The notes: generated by a model from the sequence alone, not told the origin. 64,000 nt of DNA from Xenorhabdus yunnanensis (GCF_028598805.1 NZ_JAQRFI010000023.1:1-64000); one strand, 5' to 3'; shown: positions 1 to 11,674, counted from the first letter of the stretch. A program made the numbers and translations.

Positions 1-70
1 CCGGAGGCGGAATCGAACCACCGACACGGGGATTTTCAATCCCCTGCTCTACCGACTGAGCTATCCGGGC
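1..70 (-). tRNA. pheU: tRNA-Phe (GAA), 3' end cut by window edge
   Basis: On the minus strand this reads as a standard tRNA beginning GCCCGGATAGCTCAG, with anticodon loop TTGAAAA (anticodon GAA) and a T-arm GGTTCGATTCC. Seventy of the expected 76 nt are present; the last six (the end of the acceptor stem plus CCA) lie outside the window. It lies next to yjdC/dsbD, as pheU does in E. coli. Confidence 0.95.
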
Positions 71-199
71 TAACGGGGCGCATTAAACCGTATTCAGCCC
101 AATCCGTCAAATACTTTCTGCAAAAAAACTATTAAAATTGATTGGTTGCTTCATTTTTATACCAACTTGGGGTGGTTATTCAGTTAGGGCTGTTTTTTG

Positions 200-772
200 T
201 TAACTTAACGCCCCATTTTTTCGGCATTTTGTGATGGTTAATATATCCTGTGCCAGCAGTTTCGCTATGCTGACATCTTCAAGCTCTCTGTTCACTAATA
301 ACTTACTGAGACATCCCTCAAGGATAAGTTCCATCTGTTTGGCGACTTGATTACTGTCATTAATATCAAGTTGTTGCAATAACACTTCCGTGTAATGGAA
401 AGAATTTTGTTTTTGCAATTCTGCCAATTGGTGAATCGGATGATCAACGTCAGGAAAAGCACTGCAAGCAGCAATGAACAAACAGCCCGGATAACGATGT
501 TCTTGGACTTTCTCCCTAAGGGCATCATAACGTGCCAATAGTTTTTGCTCAGGGCTTAAGGTCTCATCCAGTAGGGTTTGACGCTGCCAGATTTCAATCT
601 GTTGGCTGTGATAGCGAAGACAATCATAGAGCAGCGCTTCACGATCGGGCCAAAAATGCTTTATCTGGCTAATATTAATATTCAGGGGAGTTAAAAGTGT
701 CTCCAGTGTCGCTGATAGTCCATGCTGTTCCAATGAGTTAAGAACATGTCTAAGCACATATTCACGTTGCAC
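200..772 (-). CDS. yjdC: TetR-family regulator YjdC
   Basis: The 190-aa protein has a TetR-like layout: an N-terminal helix-turn-helix region (about residues 5-50, with the motif HFWPDREALLYDCL) and a helical C-terminal ligand/dimer domain. It lies 18 bp downstream of dsbD on the same strand, and E. coli has the same dsbD-yjdC order, so co-transcription is likely. Its ligand and targets are not visible from the sequence. The identification rests on synteny and overall similarity to YjdC (191 aa in E. coli). The DNA-binding domain is degenerate compared with classical TetR proteins. Confidence 0.85.
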   Translation of the reverse strand: MQREYVLRHVLNSLEQHGLSATLETLLTPLNINISQIKHFWPDREALLYDCLRYHSQQIEIWQRQTLLDETLSPEQKLLARYDALREKVQEHRYPGCLFIAACSAFPDVDHPIHQLAELQKQNSFHYTEVLLQQLDINDSNQVAKQMELILEGCLSKLLVNRELEDVSIAKLLAQDILTITKCRKNGALS

Positions 773-790
773 AGTAGCTCTCCTTCCAGA

Positions 791-2581
791 TTATTTTTGT
801 TGTAGGTTTTGTTGTAGTCGCTGTAGTTGCCGGTTAAAACGCCGTGCGTCCATGAATCCATTGACTCGCAAATCGGTTAGCTCTTTTCCCTGCGTATCAA
901 AAAACAAGATAGTGGGAAGTCCATACACTTTCAGTTTTTGCAACAATTCTTTCTGTTTTGGGCCGTTATCCGTGACATCCATCTGTAACAAAAGGAATTG
1001 GTTCAATTGTGCCTGTACTTGTGGATCACTAAAAGTATATTTTTCAAACTCCTTGCAAGCTACACACCACTCAGCATACAGATCCAACATAATCGGTTGA
1101 TAGTGATTCTCAGCTAAAATTTGGCTTAGCTCCTGCCAATTATTGATTTTTTGAAATTGCAGGGTGGTTTTTTGCTGTTTCGCCGTAGGGCTTCCCCACA
1201 CCCAATCTTGCAAAGGGCGTGACGCGATAAGAGCCAGAGCCAGTAAGATAATCTGTAAGACCCGCATCCAGCCATTTTTGCTACCTAGTGTTAACGCTAA
1301 TGCCCAACCAAAGAAAGATACAGCCAATAGGCTCCACAATCTTATGCCCCATGTGTCACCAAGCACCCGTTCAAGCAGGAAGACAGGCAGAGCCAATATA
1401 ATGAATCCGAAAGCTTCCTTGACGTACTGCATCCACGGGCCACTGCGTGGCAGGAGCTTATGACCAAATAGTGTGACTGCGATAAGCGGCAAACCCATAC
1501 CCAATGCGTAGAGGTACAGAGTCAAACCTCCGACCAATGTATTACCGCTTTGGGCGATATAAAGCAAAATAGCACTGAGCGGTGCGGTAGTGCAGGGAGA
1601 GGCTATTAACCCCGCTAAAGCTCCCATAACGAATACGCCAATGTAAGAGCCGCTTTGCTGTTGGTTGCTCCAATTCACTAAACGAGTTTGGGCAGAAGAA
1701 GGAAGTTGTAATGTATATAGCCCAAACATTGATAAGGAGAGCAAGATAAACAGTACTGACAGCCCTATAAGGATGTAGGGATTTTGCAGGGCGGCTTGAA
1801 ATTGTAAGCCGGCAGTCGCGACGATTACACCAAGTATAGTATAAGTGAGCGCCATCCCCTGAACATAACTCATGGCGAGCCAGAAGATTCGTTTCAAGCT
1901 GTCAGGGCGTTTTTGGCCCAAAATAATGCTGGAAATCAGCGGATACAGGGGCAGTACACAGGGGGTAAAAGCGATCCCAATGCCAATTAACAGCGCCCAG
2001 AGCGGCGAAAACGGAGTGTCATGAGGCTTGGAGGGAGCATCTCCCTGTTGCACAGATTTTTGTGAGGGTATGTTTTCTTTATTTGTATTTGTCGCGGTGT
2101 TGGCTGAAGTTGCGGTTTCATTACTGGATTGGGTGGAAGCAACAACGGCTTGTAATGGTACGTTCAGGGTTTCAGGTGGATAACAATAACCCGCCTCTGC
2201 GCATCCTTGATAAGTAACTTGGAGAGAGCCATCGTTGGTGGCTGATAGGATAGGGATATCAATACGCGCTGATTGAAAATAGACCTCTGTCTTACCAAAA
2301 AACTCATCTTTATGATCGATGCCTTTAGCATACGTAATTTTACCCAATGATGCTTCTTGATTGGGAGTGATATTGAATTGTTTTCGATAGAGGTAATAAC
2401 CGGGTTTGATATCCCAGTTCAGTGTGAGTTTATTTCCTTGTTGCTGAAAATCAAACATGAATGCCTGATCAGCAGGAAGGTAGCGATTTTTCTCGGATTG
2501 TTCAAACAGTGCGCTAGATTTGTTAGGAGACAGAGCGATACCGCTGAACAGGAGAAACAACATGAGAATACGTTTCATCAT
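791..2581 (-). CDS. dsbD: Thiol:disulfide interchange protein DsbD
   Basis: DsbD is an inner-membrane protein that carries electrons from cytoplasmic thioredoxin to periplasmic DsbC, DsbG and CcmG. The 596-aa protein has a signal peptide ending near residue 24. Its N-terminal periplasmic domain holds the Cys pair C127/C133. Eight or so membrane segments carry the redox cysteines C208 (FTPCVLP) and C330 (IASPCTT). A C-terminal thioredoxin-like domain has the CVAC motif (C506/C509). Residues about 145-190 form a Ser/Thr/Asn-rich linker. All six expected cysteines are present. It is about 30 aa longer than the E. coli protein, mostly in that linker. cutA, which precedes dsbD in E. coli, is absent from the 210-bp spacer towards dcuA. 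Confidence 0.97.
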   Translation of the reverse strand: MMKRILMLFLLFSGIALSPNKSSALFEQSEKNRYLPADQAFMFDFQQQGNKLTLNWDIKPGYYLYRKQFNITPNQEASLGKITYAKGIDHKDEFFGKTEVYFQSARIDIPILSATNDGSLQVTYQGCAEAGYCYPPETLNVPLQAVVASTQSSNETATSANTATNTNKENIPSQKSVQQGDAPSKPHDTPFSPLWALLIGIGIAFTPCVLPLYPLISSIILGQKRPDSLKRIFWLAMSYVQGMALTYTILGVIVATAGLQFQAALQNPYILIGLSVLFILLSLSMFGLYTLQLPSSAQTRLVNWSNQQQSGSYIGVFVMGALAGLIASPCTTAPLSAILLYIAQSGNTLVGGLTLYLYALGMGLPLIAVTLFGHKLLPRSGPWMQYVKEAFGFIILALPVFLLERVLGDTWGIRLWSLLAVSFFGWALALTLGSKNGWMRVLQIILLALALIASRPLQDWVWGSPTAKQQKTTLQFQKINNWQELSQILAENHYQPIMLDLYAEWCVACKEFEKYTFSDPQVQAQLNQFLLLQMDVTDNGPKQKELLQKLKVYGLPTILFFDTQGKELTDLRVNGFMDARRFNRQLQRLQQNLQQK

Positions 2582-2733
2582 AAGATAATCTTTAACCTAC
2601 CTGTGTCGTGGGTTTGATTCGTAAACTTTATCAGAATCTGAACTATAACCGATGATGTTCATAGCAGAAAGTTAATTGTATGATATTAAGGCAATTCTAT
2701 GTTTTGAAAGGGAAGAAGATGCAGGAAAGTGAG

Positions 2734-2762
2734 ATTTCAGGGGCCTGACCAGCCCCTGAAAT
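2734..2762 (-). terminator. Hairpin after dcuA
   Basis: A perfect 11-bp stem (ATTTCAGGGGC with GCCCCTGAAAT) around a 7-nt loop lies 30 bp after the dcuA stop. The stem is strong but the following U-run is weak, so it may be a terminator or a 3'-stabilising structure separating dcuA from dsbD. Confidence 0.65.
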
Positions 2763-2791
2763 AACATTTAAAAATATTCGATATTATGAAT

Positions 2792-4093
2792 CTATAAAAT
2801 CATACCACCAAACAGGAAACCGAATGTGACAGCCAATACAACGGCAATAGTGCCTGGAATAAAGAATGGATGATTGAAAACAAAACGCCCGATACGGGTG
2901 GTTCCGGTATCATCCATCTGCACGGCTGCAACTAATGTCGGATAAGTTGGCAGGATAAACAGGCCAGATACGGCAGAGAAAGATGCGATCGCTGTTAATG
3001 GAGTGACATGCAGCGCCAGAGCCATTGGCATCAAGGCTTTCGCTGTTGCGGCTTGTGAGTAGAGCAAAGCTGAACAGAAGAAGAATATAATTGCCAACAA
3101 CCACGGTTGGGCATGAATCAAACTCCCCGCAGTTTCTTTGATCCAACCCATATTAGCTTGAACAAAAGTATCTCCCAGCCATGCAACACCCATAATACAG
3201 ACACATGCGCTCATGCCAGCTTTAAACGTGCTTGAGTTCAGGATGGCATCGGTATCGATGGAGCAAATAATAGTGGTAAGGGTGGCGATGCTGAGCATGA
3301 TGATCAAAATCGCATTTGTAGTGTTCATCAAGGGTTTCTCAACAAGGCCGATACTCGGACTGTTGATAATGGCATAAATGACGACACTAACGACACCCAG
3401 AAGGAACAACAGAACAGATCGTTTTGCTTTGGGCCTGATTTGAATCTGGTTGGCTCCACGCATTTCTACCAAGTTATCTGCAAGGCGTTTTTGGTAAACA
3501 GGATCATTCGACAGCTTGGAATCAAAAAGCCATGAAATAATGAATGACATGAGGATGATGGCACAAAATGTTGAAGGCAATAATACCATTAACAGATGGA
3601 TATAACTGATGCCTTGTCCTTCCATGATGGATGCCATGTAAACAACAGCCGCAGAAATAGGGGAGGCAGTGATCCCGATCTGGGCAGCGACAACGGCGGT
3701 CGAGAGTGGACGGCATGGTTTTATACCCTGCTCTTTGGCAACTTCTGCAATAACTGGCAGTGTTGCCAGTGAGATGTTTCCCGTACCTGCAAACAGCGTC
3801 AGAAAATAAGTGACGATAGGTGCAAGGATTGTGATGTACTTGGGATTCCTGCGCAGTAATTTCTCAGTTTGCTGAACTAGATAATCTAGCCCACCAGCCA
3901 CTTGCATGGCTGATATCGCAGCAATGACAGCCATGATTATAGAGATAACATCAAATGGAATACTGCCTGGTTTAACACCGATGGCGGCGAGAATGATCAC
4001 ACCAAGTCCACCCGCGAAACCAATACCTATTCCCCCTAATCTTGCCCCCAGAAAAATGGCCAGCAGAACAATAACCAATTCTACGGCTAACAT
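2792..4093 (-). CDS. dcuA: Anaerobic C4-dicarboxylate transporter DcuA
   Basis: This is an inner-membrane carrier for uptake and exchange of aspartate, fumarate, malate and succinate. The 433-aa protein is the same length as E. coli DcuA and is built of about ten or more hydrophobic segments, beginning MLAVELVIVLLAIFLGARLGG. The gene follows aspA on the same strand, the usual pairing: AspA makes fumarate from aspartate and DcuA moves substrate and product. The hairpin between the two genes suggests that dcuA receives only part of the aspA transcription or has its own promoter. Confidence 0.96.
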   Translation of the reverse strand: MLAVELVIVLLAIFLGARLGGIGIGFAGGLGVIILAAIGVKPGSIPFDVISIIMAVIAAISAMQVAGGLDYLVQQTEKLLRRNPKYITILAPIVTYFLTLFAGTGNISLATLPVIAEVAKEQGIKPCRPLSTAVVAAQIGITASPISAAVVYMASIMEGQGISYIHLLMVLLPSTFCAIILMSFIISWLFDSKLSNDPVYQKRLADNLVEMRGANQIQIRPKAKRSVLLFLLGVVSVVIYAIINSPSIGLVEKPLMNTTNAILIIMLSIATLTTIICSIDTDAILNSSTFKAGMSACVCIMGVAWLGDTFVQANMGWIKETAGSLIHAQPWLLAIIFFFCSALLYSQAATAKALMPMALALHVTPLTAIASFSAVSGLFILPTYPTLVAAVQMDDTGTTRIGRFVFNHPFFIPGTIAVVLAVTFGFLFGGMIL

Positions 4094-4165
4094 GTTAAAT
4101 ACTCCTTCATTTATTTAGTCTTATGAAAATCTATGGTTAATATTTTGTGTTTGCTGAAAATTAAA

Positions 4166-4197
4166 AAGGCACGCTTCCGGTTGGAATTGCGTGCCTT
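4166..4197 (-). terminator. Rho-independent terminator after aspA
   Basis: A nine-bp stem (AAGGCACGC/GCGTGCCTT) with a 14-nt loop is followed on the minus strand by a T-rich tract (TTTTTAATTTT). It lies about 40 bp after the aspA stop and ahead of dcuA. It probably causes partial termination in the aspA-dcuA unit. Confidence 0.8.
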
Positions 4198-4233
4198 AAT
4201 AATTAAGACGAACTCGTTATTATAATCATTTAA

Positions 4234-5658
4234 TTAGTCATCAAAACGTTTTGCTTTATAAGTTGGATGTTTTAGGTTCTCAACGGAGAAAATATCATCT
4301 AATTCAGCTGCGGTCAGCAAACCGCGCTCAAGTACGACTTCACGGACGTTCTTGCCAGTTTCAGCACAGATCTTGCCCACGATATCGCCATTATGATGGC
4401 CAATGAATGGATTCAGGTAAGTGACGATACCGATAGAGTTGAACACGAAGCTTTCACAGACTTCTTTATTGGCAGTGATGCCGTTGACACATTTTTCAAC
4501 CAGATTACGGCATGCGTTGCTCAGGATAGACATAGATTCAAACATAGCCTGACCAATCGCTGGTTCCATTACGTTAAGCTGCAACTGACCGGCTTCTGCT
4601 GCCATCGTGATACACATATCGTTACCAATGACTTTGAAGCAAACTTGGTTAACGACTTCTGGTACAACCGGGTTAACTTTAGCTGGCATGATGGAAGAAC
4701 CAGCCTGCAATTCTGGCAGGTTGATTTCATTCAGGCCAGTACGGGGACCGGAAGAGAGCAGGCGCAAGTCGTTACAAATCTTGGACATCTTAACAGCCAG
4801 ACGCTTCAACGCGCCATGAACCATAACGTAAGCCCCGCAGTCAGAAGTAGCTTCGATCAAATCCTCTGCTGGCAGGCAAGGCAGGCCTGTCACTTCCGCC
4901 AATTTTTCAACGACCAATTGTTGGTAACCTGGTGCAGTGTTCAAACCAGTACCGATAGCGGTAGCGCCAAGGTTGACTTCCAGCAGCAGTTCTGCTGTAC
5001 GGGTGATGTTTTTGATCTCTTCTTTCAACAGCATGGAAAAAGCACGGAATTCTTGGCCCAGAGTCATGGGGACAGCATCTTGCAGCTGGGTACGACCCAT
5101 TTTCAGGATGTCATCGAATTCAATCCCTTTCTTATCGAAGCCTGCTTTCAACAGCTCAATCGAATCAATTAAGTGCATCAGGGAATTATAAACAGCAATA
5201 CGGAAGCCTGTAGGGTAAGCATCATTGGTTGACTGGCTTCTGTTCAGGTGATCATTTGGGTTCAGGTACTCATATTCACCCTTTTGATGCCCCATCAACT
5301 CTAGGCCGATGTTTGCCAGCACTTCATTGGTATTCATGTTCAGTGAAGTACCTGCGCCACCCTGAAAGACATCAACAGGGAATTGATCCATACATTTGCC
5401 TGCATTGAGGACTTCATCACATGCTTTGACAATAATATCCGCTACTTTTCCCGGAATAGTATGGAGTTCTTTGTTTGCCAGTGCTGCGGCTTTCTTTACC
5501 ATCACCATGCCTCGGATAAATTCAGGCACGTTGTTGATGGTACGGTCACTAATATAAAAATTTTCAATCGCACGTAGAGTGTGAATACCATAGTAGGCTT
5601 CAGCAGGAACTTCTCGTTTACCTAACAGGTCTTCTTCGATACGAATGTTGTTTGACAT
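4234..5658 (-). CDS. aspA: Aspartate ammonia-lyase (aspartase)
   Basis: Aspartase converts L-aspartate to fumarate and ammonia in the cytoplasm. The 474-aa protein has the fumarase/aspartase superfamily signature [10 protein letters not shown] near residue 320 and the [10 protein letters not shown] substrate-binding segment, and its length matches the family (478 aa in E. coli). ATG is the start, preceded by an AGAAGG-type ribosome site. It is first in the aspA-dcuA unit. A CRP-type site lies upstream (5853-5868), consistent with the catabolite control known for aspA. Confidence 0.98.
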   Translation of the reverse strand: MSNNIRIEEDLLGKREVPAEAYYGIHTLRAIENFYISDRTINNVPEFIRGMVMVKKAAALANKELHTIPGKVADIIVKACDEVLNAGKCMDQFPVDVFQGGAGTSLNMNTNEVLANIGLELMGHQKGEYEYLNPNDHLNRSQSTNDAYPTGFRIAVYNSLMHLIDSIELLKAGFDKKGIEFDDILKMGRTQLQDAVPMTLGQEFRAFSMLLKEEIKNITRTAELLLEVNLGATAIGTGLNTAPGYQQLVVEKLAEVTGLPCLPAEDLIEATSDCGAYVMVHGALKRLAVKMSKICNDLRLLSSGPRTGLNEINLPELQAGSSIMPAKVNPVVPEVVNQVCFKVIGNDMCITMAAEAGQLQLNVMEPAIGQAMFESMSILSNACRNLVEKCVNGITANKEVCESFVFNSIGIVTYLNPFIGHHNGDIVGKICAETGKNVREVVLERGLLTAAELDDIFSVENLKHPTYKAKRFDD

Positions 5659-5852
5659 GAGAACCTTCTTAAATTAGATGCGTTTTTTACTGTTCTATTA
5701 TGTGTTTGTTGAGAAATAATGTTGCCGACAACAATTTCCCTGATATTAGTCACTTATCATGGAATTGCTGGCGCGATCATATGTGGATTTGTGAAAAATG
5801 CCTTGAACCTGGATCACTTTATAATGCTATTTTACTAATGAAATAACATATG

Positions 5853-5868
5853 TGTGACTAAAGTCACA
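5853..5868. promoter_or_regulatory. CRP binding site between aspA and fxsA
   Basis: TGTGACTAAAGTCACA matches the CRP consensus TGTGA-N6-TCACA in both half-sites. It lies 195 bp upstream of aspA and 166 bp upstream of fxsA, so either gene could be the target; aspA is the known CRP target in E. coli. No FNR palindrome was recognised in this 375-bp gap (5659-6033). Besides this site the gap holds an AT-rich stretch and a short tandem repeat near fxsA. Confidence 0.8.
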
Positions 5869-5963
5869 ATTACGGAGGGAGAAAGTTAAGTATCCGAAGT
5901 ATTGAAAACTGCCATAATGATCCCCACATATGTTATCTAACCCCATATTATGTGATCTAATAT

Positions 5964-6003
5964 AGTGTGCGTGATTAAATAGTATGCATGATCAAATAGT
6001 GTG
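5964..6003. repeat. 17-bp imperfect tandem repeat upstream of fxsA
   Basis: AGTGTGCGTGATTAAAT is followed directly by AGTATGCATGATCAAAT and then a partial third copy AGTGTG. It ends 30 bp before the fxsA start. It resembles the other short duplications in spacers of this window. Confidence 0.75.
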
Positions 6004-6033
6004 AACTCTCAATAATGATGAAAGGAGACCCAC

Positions 6034-6567
6034 GTGCGCTGGCTCCCACTTATTCTTATATGCCTTCTGGTTTACATCGAGTCTGTCCTGTTTGTTCGGG
6101 TTGCCTCTGAAGTTGGGGTCCTGTTGACTCTGTTGTTGGTTATCCTTACCTCTTGTCTTGGTGTGTCCCTTGTACGTAATCAAGGCATCAAAAATTTTAT
6201 GTCTATGCAGCAAAAAATCGCAGCGGGTGAGAGTCCAGCGGAAGAAGCAGTCAAAAGTGTTTCTCTGGTAATAGCTGGATTCTTGCTGATACTGCCCGGT
6301 TTCTTCACCGATTTTCTTGGATTATTGCTGCTGTTGTCCCCAGTACAAAAACTCCTGACAGCGAAGTTATTGCCTCATATTAATTTTTACCGTCCGAATA
6401 CTTTTTATGGTTCTGGTAAACATGCCAGTGGTTATGGTCAGAATGGGCAGACATTTGAGGGAGAATATGAGCGCAGGCAAGATGGCTCTCCCTATACATT
6501 GGATGATCAAAAATCCGGTGAACAAAAAAATCATGATGATCAGGGCAGCGAGCACAATAAGAAATAA
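6034..6567 (+). CDS. fxsA: FxsA family membrane protein
   Basis: FxsA is a small cytoplasmic-membrane protein; in E. coli its overproduction relieves exclusion of phage T7 by the F plasmid, and its normal role is unclear. The 177-aa product starts at GTG (AAAGGAG lies 8 nt upstream). It has two N-terminal hydrophobic segments (residues about 3-45), a third near residues 75-100, and a hydrophilic, Gly/Gln/His-rich tail from residue 120. The position just upstream of groES matches many enterobacteria. The tail is longer than in E. coli (158 aa). Confidence 0.92.
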   Translation: MRWLPLILICLLVYIESVLFVRVASEVGVLLTLLLVILTSCLGVSLVRNQGIKNFMSMQQKIAAGESPAEEAVKSVSLVIAGFLLILPGFFTDFLGLLLLLSPVQKLLTAKLLPHINFYRPNTFYGSGKHASGYGQNGQTFEGEYERRQDGSPYTLDDQKSGEQKNHDDQGSEHNKK

Positions 6568-6632
6568 TGATCTCTGCTTCGGTTGAAATTTCGGTAGGTA
6601 AGAAAAAAGTAAAATATTTTTTGCTGCCTACC

Positions 6633-6660
6633 CTTGAAGTAATGACCTCAAGCCCCAACT
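6633..6660 (+). promoter_or_regulatory. Sigma-32 heat-shock promoter of groES-groEL
   Basis: The -35 element CTTGAAG (6633-6639) and the -10 element CCCCAACT (6653-6660) are separated by 13 bp. This matches the sigma-32 consensus and the layout of the E. coli groE promoter. The start of groES is about 87 bp downstream. Confidence 0.88.
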
Positions 6661-6665
6661 TGTAG

Positions 6666-7040
<375 letters not shown>

Positions 7041-7086
7041 TTGAGTATCTTGTTACATTCAGATCTTCTTAATTGAACGAATTTAA

Positions 7087-8745
<1,659 letters not shown>

Positions 8746-8800
8746 TGCTGTTCACCCTGATGATGGAGTGAGTTCTCCATCTACTAGGATAAGACTTTGA

Positions 8801-8834
8801 AGGCGAGCAGAAAAATACTGCTCGCCTTTTTATT
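8801..8834 (+). terminator. Terminator of groESL
   Basis: A perfect 10-bp stem, AGGCGAGCAG with CTGCTCGCCT, and a 7-nt loop are followed by TTTTATTTTTTT. It lies 55 bp after the groEL stop codon. Confidence 0.93.
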
Positions 8835-8908
8835 TTTTTGTCTTAATTGGATACAAAAGGGTATATTTATCATTATGGTAGGAATCCCTATAATCAATGA
8901 GGAAAGTT

Positions 8909-9250
8909 ATGCGAATCAAAATGTTGCTTGGTGCGTCAGTATTATTGTTGGCAGGCTGTACAACAAATCATCAATTAACTTCTGCCGGTGCTAATGTGCG
9001 TTTTGTCGATACTCAACCAGACAGTGAATGCCAGCGGTTAGGGGAAGTTGCTGGTATGCAAAGCAACTGGCTCAATGGCGTTAGCAATGAGAGCAGTTCT
9101 ATGCGTAGTGCCGCCAATGACTTACGCAATAAAGCGGCTGAAATAGGTGGCAATGTTATTTATGGTGTAAGCAGCCCATCAGAGGGATTATTGGCTAGTT
9201 TTGTTCCCCTTGATAGCAAAATGGTTGGTCAGGTCTATAAGTGTCCATAG
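8909..9250 (+). CDS. yjeI: DUF4156 lipoprotein YjeI
   Basis: This is a small outer- or inner-membrane lipoprotein of unknown function. ATG at 8909 is preferred over the in-frame ATG at 8897 because GAGGAAAG (8899-8906) is then a well-placed ribosome site. The 113-aa product has a lipoprotein signal with lipobox LLAGC (the Cys is residue 17), then a soluble domain ending in a Cys-Pro. Its position after groEL matches E. coli yjeI. No function can be read from the sequence. Confidence 0.88.
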   Translation: MRIKMLLGASVLLLAGCTTNHQLTSAGANVRFVDTQPDSECQRLGEVAGMQSNWLNGVSNESSSMRSAANDLRNKAAEIGGNVIYGVSSPSEGLLASFVPLDSKMVGQVYKCP

Positions 9251-9363
9251 GCACTAATGACATATAATCAATGCCATAAAAAAGCAAAAAATATAGCCTC
9301 GTAGATGAAATGGTGCTGTTTATCTGTATGTGGATGTAAAAAATCGATGAGGTTGGTGAGAAA

Positions 9364-9486
9364 GTGGTCTGGGCAATGCTCAGAAAGAATGTTGCCGAAA
9401 TATCAAGAGTTGCGTATACATTCGGTTTCTGTGCGCTGCCCATCCAGAAGATCTTCAATGATGGTGTGGGATTAATCAGTGATTGA
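9364..9486 (+). other. Possible 40-codon ORF remnant, unassigned
   Basis: The 251-bp spacer between yjeI and epmB contains an open stretch with protein-like composition (VVWAMLRKNVAEISRVAYTF). It starts at a GTG with no convincing ribosome site and ends at TGA 9484-9486. An in-frame stop lies just upstream. It may be the tail of a decayed gene or chance. Confidence 0.2.
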
Positions 9487-9501
9487 TTGGTATGAGGAAT
9501 A

Positions 9502-10533
9502 TCACTGGTTCTGGGTTAGCCCTAAATCCAGAGGCGTTTTGCTTGGCTCTCCACCAATTTCCCTTGTCAGGCTCGGAACCAGATAGCCAGAGACTTTAGT
9601 CAATAATTCTCGCATGATAGCTTTTGCTTCTTCATCTCCCACAAGAAAATGTGCAGCACCTTGTACTTTGTCCAGAACGTGAATGTAGTAAGGCAATATA
9701 CCTGCATCGAATAGCGCATTACTTAAATCAGCCAGAGTATCTGCATTATCATTGATATCACGCAGCATCACACTTTGATTCAGAAGGGTCACACCCGCTT
9801 GCTTTAGCTTCATCATGCTTTTGCGGAACGCATCATCAATTTCATTTGCATGATTGATGTGGGTCACCATGATCACCTGCAAATTGGTTTGTGCTAAACG
9901 ATTACACAGTGAAAGAGTGATCCGATCGGGGATTACAACCGGCAAGCGCGTATGGATCCGCAACCGCTTAATATGTGGAATGGATTCTATCCGACTGATT
10001 AACCAGTCCAGTTCATGATCCTTGGCCATGAGTGGATCACCACCAGAGAAGATAATTTCGTCAAGCTCTGGGTGTTGTTCAATATAATCCAAAGCAAGCT
10101 GCCAGTTGTTTTTGTTACCTTTATTGCCTTCATAAGGGAAATGACGACGGAAACAATAACGACAATTGACTGCGCATCCTCCTTTGACCAATAGCAAAGC
10201 CCGATTGCGATATTTATGTAAAAGACCAGGAACGACACTGCGCTGTTCATCCAGTGGATCAGTCGAGAAACCAGGGGACGTAGCAAATTCTTCCCGTGAG
10301 GTCAGGACTTGTAATAAAAGAGGATCGCGGGGATCTCCCTTTTTCATTCGTGTTACAAATGCTCTTGGTACACGCAGTGGAAACAAACGCTTTGCTTCAT
10401 TGCCTTCTTGCAGCATTGCATGCGTGTTTAAGGATAATAGTTGTAACAACTCGTTGGGATCAGTAATAACATCTGCAAGTTGTTTTAGCCAGGCTTCTCT
10501 GACGGGGTGAATATGGGTTATAATATGTGCCAT
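9502..10533 (-). CDS. epmB: EF-P beta-lysylation protein EpmB (lysine 2,3-aminomutase)
   Basis: EpmB is a radical-SAM enzyme that converts (S)-alpha-lysine to (R)-beta-lysine, which EpmA attaches to Lys34 of EF-P. The 343-aa protein carries the radical-SAM cluster motif CxxxCxxC at C120, C124 and C127 (CAVNCRYCF) and the following SGGDPL motif. Length equals that of E. coli EpmB (342 aa). It is divergent from efp across a 41-bp spacer, so the modification enzyme and its substrate share a promoter region. Confidence 0.96.
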   Translation of the reverse strand: MAHIITHIHPVREAWLKQLADVITDPNELLQLLSLNTHAMLQEGNEAKRLFPLRVPRAFVTRMKKGDPRDPLLLQVLTSREEFATSPGFSTDPLDEQRSVVPGLLHKYRNRALLLVKGGCAVNCRYCFRRHFPYEGNKGNKNNWQLALDYIEQHPELDEIIFSGGDPLMAKDHELDWLISRIESIPHIKRLRIHTRLPVVIPDRITLSLCNRLAQTNLQVIMVTHINHANEIDDAFRKSMMKLKQAGVTLLNQSVMLRDINDNADTLADLSNALFDAGILPYYIHVLDKVQGAAHFLVGDEEAKAIMRELLTKVSGYLVPSLTREIGGEPSKTPLDLGLTQNQ

Positions 10534-10574
10534 TTTTTTGGCTAAGCCATTTTGTTAAAAATTAGAGGATCTCC

Positions 10575-11141
10575 ATGGCTACTTATAGTACCAATGAATT
10601 CCGTTCAGGTCTTAAAATCATGTTAGATGGCGAGCCGTGCGCTATTCTGGACAGTGAATTTGTTAAACCAGGTAAAGGGCAGGCATTCGCCCGTGTTCGT
10701 ATTCGTAAACTGATTTCTGGTAAACTGCTGGAAAAAACTTTTAAATCAACAGATTCTGCTGAAAGTGCAGATGTCATGGATGCCAGCCTGACTTATTTGT
10801 ACAACGATGGTGAATTCTGGCATTTCATGAATAACGAAACTTTCGAGCAGCTGGCGGCGGATGCGAAAGCCGTTGGTGACAATGCAAAATGGCTGATCGA
10901 TCAGGCTGAATGTATTCTGACTCTGTGGGATGGCCGTCCTATCGCTGTTACTCCCCCAAACTTCGTTGAGCTGGAAGTGGTTGAAACCGATCCTGGTCTG
11001 AAAGGTGATACCGCTGGTACCGGTGGTAAACCTGCAACTTTGAGCACAGGCGCTGTGGTAAAAGTACCTCTGTTTGTACAGATTGGCGAAATCATCAAAG
11101 TTGATACCCGTTCTAACGAATACGTATCTCGCGTAAAATAA
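10575..11141 (+). CDS. efp: Elongation factor P
   Basis: EF-P binds near the ribosomal E site and rescues stalling at polyproline stretches. The 188-aa protein has the three beta-barrel domains of the family. The modified lysine is conserved as K34 within KPGKGQAF, consistent with beta-lysylation by the neighbouring EpmB. An AGAGGAT ribosome site precedes the ATG. A strong terminator follows. Confidence 0.98.
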   Translation: MATYSTNEFRSGLKIMLDGEPCAILDSEFVKPGKGQAFARVRIRKLISGKLLEKTFKSTDSAESADVMDASLTYLYNDGEFWHFMNNETFEQLAADAKAVGDNAKWLIDQAECILTLWDGRPIAVTPPNFVELEVVETDPGLKGDTAGTGGKPATLSTGAVVKVPLFVQIGEIIKVDTRSNEYVSRVK

Positions 11142-11158
11142 TCGCGTTTGTTATTTTA

Positions 11159-11200
11159 AAAAAACCGCAATCTCTTCGTCTAGAGAATGCGGTTTTTTTT
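11159..11200 (+). terminator. Terminator of efp
   Basis: AAAAACCGCAATCTCT pairs with AGAGAATGCGGTTTTT (imperfect, about 14 bp) and is followed by a T-run. It lies 18 bp after the efp stop. Confidence 0.92.
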
Positions 11201-11274
11201 GTTATAGCTCATCGGTCGTTATTATTGCGACTGTCAGATCGGATAGCTATAATCCAGTTTCATTTCTTATCGTT

Positions 11275-11320
11275 ATCCTGGACGGCCTGGATAAACGTCA
11301 TTTCATTGGGGACGGCCCCA
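11275..11320 (+). promoter_or_regulatory. Guanidine-II (mini-ykkC) riboswitch upstream of gdx
   Basis: Two small hairpins, both with an ACGG tetraloop, are separated by 14 nt. Hairpin 1 (11275-11292) has stem ATCC/GGAT plus GG/CC around a T-T mismatch. Hairpin 2 (11307-11320) has stem TGGGG/CCCCA. Paired stem-loops with ACGR loops are the defining structure of the guanidine-II class, which is known upstream of E. coli gdx/sugE. The second hairpin ends 25 nt before the ATG, so control of translation initiation is likely. Confidence 0.88.
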
Positions 11321-11345
11321 CTAGTCATCATATAAAGGGAAAGGC

Positions 11346-11660
11346 ATGTCTTGGTTGATCCTTCTTATTGCTGGTTTGTTGGAAGTAGTGTGGGCTGTAG
11401 GCCTGAAATATACCCAGGGTTTTTCACGTTTGATGCCAAGTGTAATTACGATTAGCGCGATGACTGTCAGTGTGGGGCTATTGGCCTATGCGATGAAAAA
11501 CCTGCCGGCAGGAACTGCTTATGCTGTGTGGACAGGCATTGGTGCTGTAGGTACGGCGATTTTCGGCATTATGGTGTTAGGGGAATCTGCGAATTTTGTC
11601 AGAGTGTTGAGCCTTGGCTTGATTGTGATAGGCATTATTGGCTTAAAGCTGGCTAGCTGA
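11346..11660 (+). CDS. gdx: Guanidinium exporter Gdx (SugE), SMR family
   Basis: This is a small multidrug-resistance family antiporter in the inner membrane. Gdx subtypes export guanidinium in exchange for protons. The 104-aa protein has four transmembrane helices. Its first helix carries the conserved Glu in the segment [14 protein letters not shown], a motif typical of the SugE/Gdx subtype. Preceded by AAGGGAAAGG as ribosome site and by a guanidine-II riboswitch, so expression should rise with guanidine. The riboswitch supports Gdx rather than a quaternary-ammonium pump. Confidence 0.94.
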   Translation: MSWLILLIAGLLEVVWAVGLKYTQGFSRLMPSVITISAMTVSVGLLAYAMKNLPAGTAYAVWTGIGAVGTAIFGIMVLGESANFVRVLSLGLIVIGIIGLKLAS

Positions 11661-11674
11661 TCTTATGTGAATAA

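Noticed and set aside
11307..11320. GGGG/CCCC hairpin as an ordinary attenuator of gdx
   Set aside because: The paired ACGG loops of two hairpins and the gdx context fit a guanidine-II riboswitch better. There is no U-run.
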